9,459 bases of DNA from Paracoccaceae bacterium. GTDB lineage: Bacteria > Pseudomonadota > Alphaproteobacteria > Rhodobacterales > Rhodobacteraceae. How positions within the stretch are numbered: the first letter of the stretch is position 1; every line of letters starts with the position of its first letter. A program made the position numbers and the translations under genes. The DNA lies in the NCBI GenBank assembly GCA_021767525.1, contig JAASTF010000109.1:1-9459 (forward strand), read 5' to 3'. The notes below the pieces were generated by a model, which saw nothing but the letters and a program-made list of their open reading frames with translations, made no database searches and had not been told where the DNA came from. Shown piece by piece: positions 7,065 to 9,459 of the stretch.

Positions 7065-7108
7065 TCTGCATCGGATGTGCATGACATGTGCATGTGTTGT
7101 GCACCGCT
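7065..7108 (+). repeat. Four 11-base repeats on TGTGCA, candidate kynU operator
   Basis: TGTGCA occurs at 7076, 7087 and 7098, exactly 11 bases apart. A one-mismatch copy, TCTGCA, sits one period earlier at 7065. The two central units share TGTGCATG. The spacing is about one helical turn, so identical bases face the same side of the DNA, as expected for cooperative binding by a regulator. The array ends about 75 bases before the kynU start. The inner part can also be read as an imperfect 28-base dyad (7077-7104) centred on TGCA. Confidence 0.6.
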
Positions 7109-7118
7109 GGACTTGGGG

Positions 7119-7148
7119 TTGCCGAGACGCTATGCAGGCCCAGATACT
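7119..7148 (+). promoter_or_regulatory. Candidate kynU promoter
   Basis: TTGCCG (7119-7124) and GATACT (7143-7148), separated by 18 bases, each match the sigma-70 consensus at four of six positions. The pair would start transcription about 28 bases before the kynU ATG and put the TGTGCA repeats just upstream of -35, an activator position. An alternative is TGGACT (7108-7113) with TATGCA (7131-7136) at a 17-base spacing. The choice between them is not settled by the sequence. Confidence 0.22.
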
Positions 7149-7182
7149 TCAAGCATGAAATATCTTGCCGACGGGAGCCGCC

Positions 7183-8376
7183 ATGACCGATTTCGCCGCC
7201 ACCAAGGCCCGTTTTCACCTGCCCGAGGGTGTGATTTACCTTGACGGTAACTCATTGGGACCATTGCCAAAACACGCCTCCGACCGGATGGCGCAGGTGA
7301 TGCAGAACGAATGGGGCGAGATGCTGATTACCGGCTGGAACAAGGCCGGCTGGATGGATCAACCCACCCGCGTGGGCGACCGCATCGCCCGCCTGATCGG
7401 CGCGCAGCCCGGGCATGTGGTGATGGGCGACACGCTGTCGATCAAGGTCTACCAGGCCCTGGCCAGCGCATTGAAACTAAACGAAAATCGCCGGGTCATC
7501 CTGTCGGATAGCGGCAATTTTCCCTCCGATCTCTACATGGCCGAGGGGCTGATTTCCTTTCTCGATCAAGGCCACGAACTCCGCGTCGTCGCCCCCGAAG
7601 AGGTCGAGGACGCGATCACCGACGAGGTGGCGGTGATGATGATCACCGAGGTCGATTACCGCACCGGCCGGATGCACGACATGAAGCGTCTGACGGCCAA
7701 GGCACATCAACATGGTGTGGTCACCGTCTGGGATCTGGCCCACACCGCCGGCGCCACGCCCGTCGATCTGGCCGGCGCCGATGCCGATTTCGCCGTGGGC
7801 TGCACCTATAAATACCTCAACGGCGGCCCCGGCGCCCCCGCCTTCATCTACGTCAACCCGCGCCACGCCAACGCCGCCCTCCCTGCCTTGTCCGGCTGGC
7901 TGGGCCACGACGCGCCATTTGATTTCGAGCTAAACTACCGCCCCGCAAAGGGAATTCAGCGGATGCGCGTCGGCACCCCACCGATCCTGGCGCTGGCTGC
8001 ACTCGACGCTGCTCTGGATATCTGGGACATGACCGACATGGCGCAGGTCCGCGCCAAATCCGTCGCCCTGACCGAACGGTTCATCGCCGGCGTCGAAGCA
8101 GCCTGCCCCATGCTGCGCCTCGCCTCGCCACGCGATGCGGCGCAGCGCGGAAGCCAGGTTTCCTTTGCCTTCCCAGAGGGTTACGCGGCGATCCAGGCGC
8201 TGATCGCGCGGGGCGTGATCGGCGATTTCCGCGCGCCCGACATCATGCGCTTCGGCTTCACCCCGCTTTACATCGACGAAGGCGACGTGGACGCCGCTGT
8301 GAACATCATCGCCGACGTGATGACCAACCGTCTGTGGGACGCGGACGCATACAAGACCCGCGCCAAGGTGACGTAA
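7183..8376 (+). CDS. kynU: Kynureninase
   Basis: PLP-dependent hydrolase that cleaves kynurenine to anthranilate and alanine in tryptophan catabolism; cytoplasmic, 397 residues, close to the usual bacterial length. Diagnostic segments in order: YLDGNSLGPLP (19-29), GDTLSIKVYQ (82-91) near the PLP phosphate, TEVDYRTGRMHDM (155-167), VWDLAHTAGATPVDL (182-196) with Asp184 and His187 at the cofactor, and CTYKYLNGGPGAPAF (207-221) with Lys210 as the Schiff-base lysine. The C-terminal domain carries RVGTPPILALAALD (262-275) and MRFGFTPLYI (355-364). ATG 7183 is preceded by GGGAG at a good distance; the TTG at 7165 in the same frame has no such support. kynA follows in the same direction 143 bases downstream, so the two genes likely share a transcript controlled from the repeat region upstream. 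Confidence 0.95.
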   Translation: MTDFAATKARFHLPEGVIYLDGNSLGPLPKHASDRMAQVMQNEWGEMLITGWNKAGWMDQPTRVGDRIARLIGAQPGHVVMGDTLSIKVYQALASALKLNENRRVILSDSGNFPSDLYMAEGLISFLDQGHELRVVAPEEVEDAITDEVAVMMITEVDYRTGRMHDMKRLTAKAHQHGVVTVWDLAHTAGATPVDLAGADADFAVGCTYKYLNGGPGAPAFIYVNPRHANAALPALSGWLGHDAPFDFELNYRPAKGIQRMRVGTPPILALAALDAALDIWDMTDMAQVRAKSVALTERFIAGVEAACPMLRLASPRDAAQRGSQVSFAFPEGYAAIQALIARGVIGDFRAPDIMRFGFTPLYIDEGDVDAAVNIIADVMTNRLWDADAYKTRAKVT

Positions 8377-8519
8377 TGCACCGCGCGGACACATACCATC
8401 TGCCGCTGTGCCAACCCGCTGGCTGGGTCGCGCTGTGGCGCCGGATCGCCGCGATGTCCTGCCTGAACAGGTGACGCGGGGCCCTGTCCCACGCTACCCT
8501 TCAGACCAGGAGACACATC

Positions 8520-9353
8520 ATGACAGACCCTTACGATCCCGCCCGCGAAGGCGCCCAGATGCAAACCGACGGGCGCATGTCCTACGGCGATTACCTGCAT
8601 CTCGACAGCGTGCTTTCGGCCCAACAAACCTGGACCGACACCCATGACGAGATGCTGTTCATCATCCAGCACCAAACCTCCGAGCTGTGGATGAAGCTGG
8701 CAATCCACGAAATCGCCGCCGCCCGCCGTACGCTGGCCACGGGCGACACGCGCCCCGCCTTCAAGATGCTGGCGCGGGTCGCGCGGATATTCGAACAGCT
8801 GAACAGCGCCTGGGACGTGCTGCGCACCATGACGCCCAGCGATTACACCGCGTTTCGTGACGCGCTGGGGCAAAGCTCGGGCTTTCAATCCTACCAGTAT
8901 CGGCAGATCGAATTCATGTTGGGCAACCGAAACGCCGCCATGCTGCGCCCGCATGACCACCGCCCCGAAATCGCGCAGATGCTGCGCGATGAACTGGCCC
9001 AGCCCTCGCTTTACGACGTAGCGCTGCGGCTGTTGAACGCGTCGATCCCCCTGCCCGATGCGGTGCTGGCCCGCGATCTGTCGCGCCCCTGGTCGCCCGA
9101 TCCGGCCGTCGCCGCCGCCTGGGCGCAGGTCTACCGCGACCCCAAACAGCATTGGGAGCTGTATGAACTGGCCGAAAAACTGGTGGATTTCGAGGATTAT
9201 TTCCGCCGCTGGCGGTTCAACCACGTGACCACTGTGGAACGGGTGATCGGGTTCAAGCGCGGCACCGGGGGCACGGGCGGCGTCAGCTATCTGCGACGTA
9301 TGCTCGAGGTCGAGCTGTTCCCCGAGCTGTGGCACCTGCGCACCGACCTCTGA
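8520..9353 (+). CDS. kynA: Tryptophan 2,3-dioxygenase
   Basis: Haem enzyme that opens the indole ring of L-tryptophan with O2 to give N-formylkynurenine, the first step of the kynurenine pathway; 277 residues, full length, cytoplasmic, normally a homotetramer. Signatures: MSYGDYLHLD (20-29), DEMLFIIQHQTSELWMKL (43-60) with substrate-pocket Phe47 and distal His51, the carboxylate-binding Arg113 in the YTAFRDAL stretch, SSGFQSYQYRQIEFMLGN (119-136), and the C-terminal block with haem-ligand His235 (NHVTTVERVIGFKRGTGG) and Thr249. These match the roles of F51, H55, R117, H240 and T254 in the Xanthomonas enzyme. The ATG at 8520 has AGGAGA just upstream. Anthranilate made through KynU downstream in the pathway links it to its neighbour. 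Confidence 0.97.
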   Translation: MTDPYDPAREGAQMQTDGRMSYGDYLHLDSVLSAQQTWTDTHDEMLFIIQHQTSELWMKLAIHEIAAARRTLATGDTRPAFKMLARVARIFEQLNSAWDVLRTMTPSDYTAFRDALGQSSGFQSYQYRQIEFMLGNRNAAMLRPHDHRPEIAQMLRDELAQPSLYDVALRLLNASIPLPDAVLARDLSRPWSPDPAVAAAWAQVYRDPKQHWELYELAEKLVDFEDYFRRWRFNHVTTVERVIGFKRGTGGTGGVSYLRRMLEVELFPELWHLRTDL

Positions 9354-9359
9354 GCCCGC

Positions 9360-9459
9360 TCAGCCGGCGGTCCCGGCCCAGTCCTGCAGGATCGCGCCCA
9401 GCGCCTCCCAGTCGGTATATTCGGTGTCCGAATGGGGATTGACCGTCTCGCCCTTCTGG
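9360..9459 (-). CDS. C-terminal end of an unidentified protein (partial)
   Basis: The last 32 codons of a minus-strand gene that starts beyond the right edge. The residues include NPHSDTEYTDWEALG and end in QDWAGTAG before a TGA at 9360-9362. The composition and third-position G/C bias look like real coding sequence. Its stop is only 6 bases from the kynA stop, so the two genes converge with no room for a separate terminator between them. I do not recognise the family; it does not resemble the C-terminus of kynurenine formamidase as far as I can judge. Confidence 0.6.
   Translation of the reverse strand, partial: QKGETVNPHSDTEYTDWEALGAILQDWAGTAG

Noticed and set aside
7065..7108. CRISPR or satellite repeat reading of the TGTGCA array
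   Set aside because: The units are only 11 bases, have no spacers and stop after four copies, which suits a regulator site and not a CRISPR array.
8460..8519. Attenuator or terminator between kynU and kynA
   Set aside because: Short complementary pieces exist (CCTG/CAGG), but there is no stable stem followed by a T-run, so no terminator is called.

Overview
The window is a GC-rich chromosomal segment, most likely from an alphaproteobacterium of the Rhodobacterales (Rhodobacter/Roseobacter type). This rests on the strong G/C third-position bias, the fused four-helix PntA with a proline-rich linker, the PntA/PntB layout, and the mix of PhoX, kynureninase and tryptophan dioxygenase genes. It is an inference from protein style; no rRNA or other marker gene is present. 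No mobile element, CRISPR array, tRNA or rRNA is visible, and genes are tightly packed with no gene-free stretch above about 210 bases.

Left half (1-4085, minus strand). Reading against the numbering, the order is an exported metallo-beta-lactamase-fold protein (3132-4085), a small membrane methyltransferase of the isoprenylcysteine carboxyl methyltransferase type 16 bases later (2657-3115), then after a 127-base gap pntA (952-2529) and pntB (1-938, cut by the window edge). PntA and PntB form the proton-translocating NAD(P) transhydrogenase, which uses the proton-motive force to make NADPH from NADH. The beta-lactamase-fold protein is unusual because its first metal-binding motif is degenerate while the later metal ligands are kept. 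Its upstream region carries a perfect 16-base inverted repeat of the form ATTC-N8-GAAT.

Middle (4237-6976, plus strand). A short-chain dehydrogenase/reductase (4237-4998) diverges from the beta-lactamase-fold gene. A clear Pho box follows (two CTGTCA copies 11 bases apart), then a Tat-exported PhoX alkaline phosphatase (5078-6976) that ends in a strong intrinsic terminator. The Pho box places phoX under PhoB control, for phosphate scavenging in the periplasm.

Right part (7183-9353, plus strand). kynU (kynureninase) and kynA (tryptophan 2,3-dioxygenase) are two enzymes of the kynurenine route from tryptophan to anthranilate plus alanine. The formamidase needed between them (kynB) is not in the window. 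Upstream of kynU lies a run of four 11-base repeats built on TGTGCA, a good candidate operator for a pathway regulator. A minus-strand gene of unknown product enters at the right edge (9360-9459) and converges with kynA.

All complete genes fall into known families. I see no convincing new multi-gene system. The points most worth following are the non-coding signals (Pho box, TGTGCA repeats, ATTC-N8-GAAT palindrome) and the altered beta-lactamase-fold active site.
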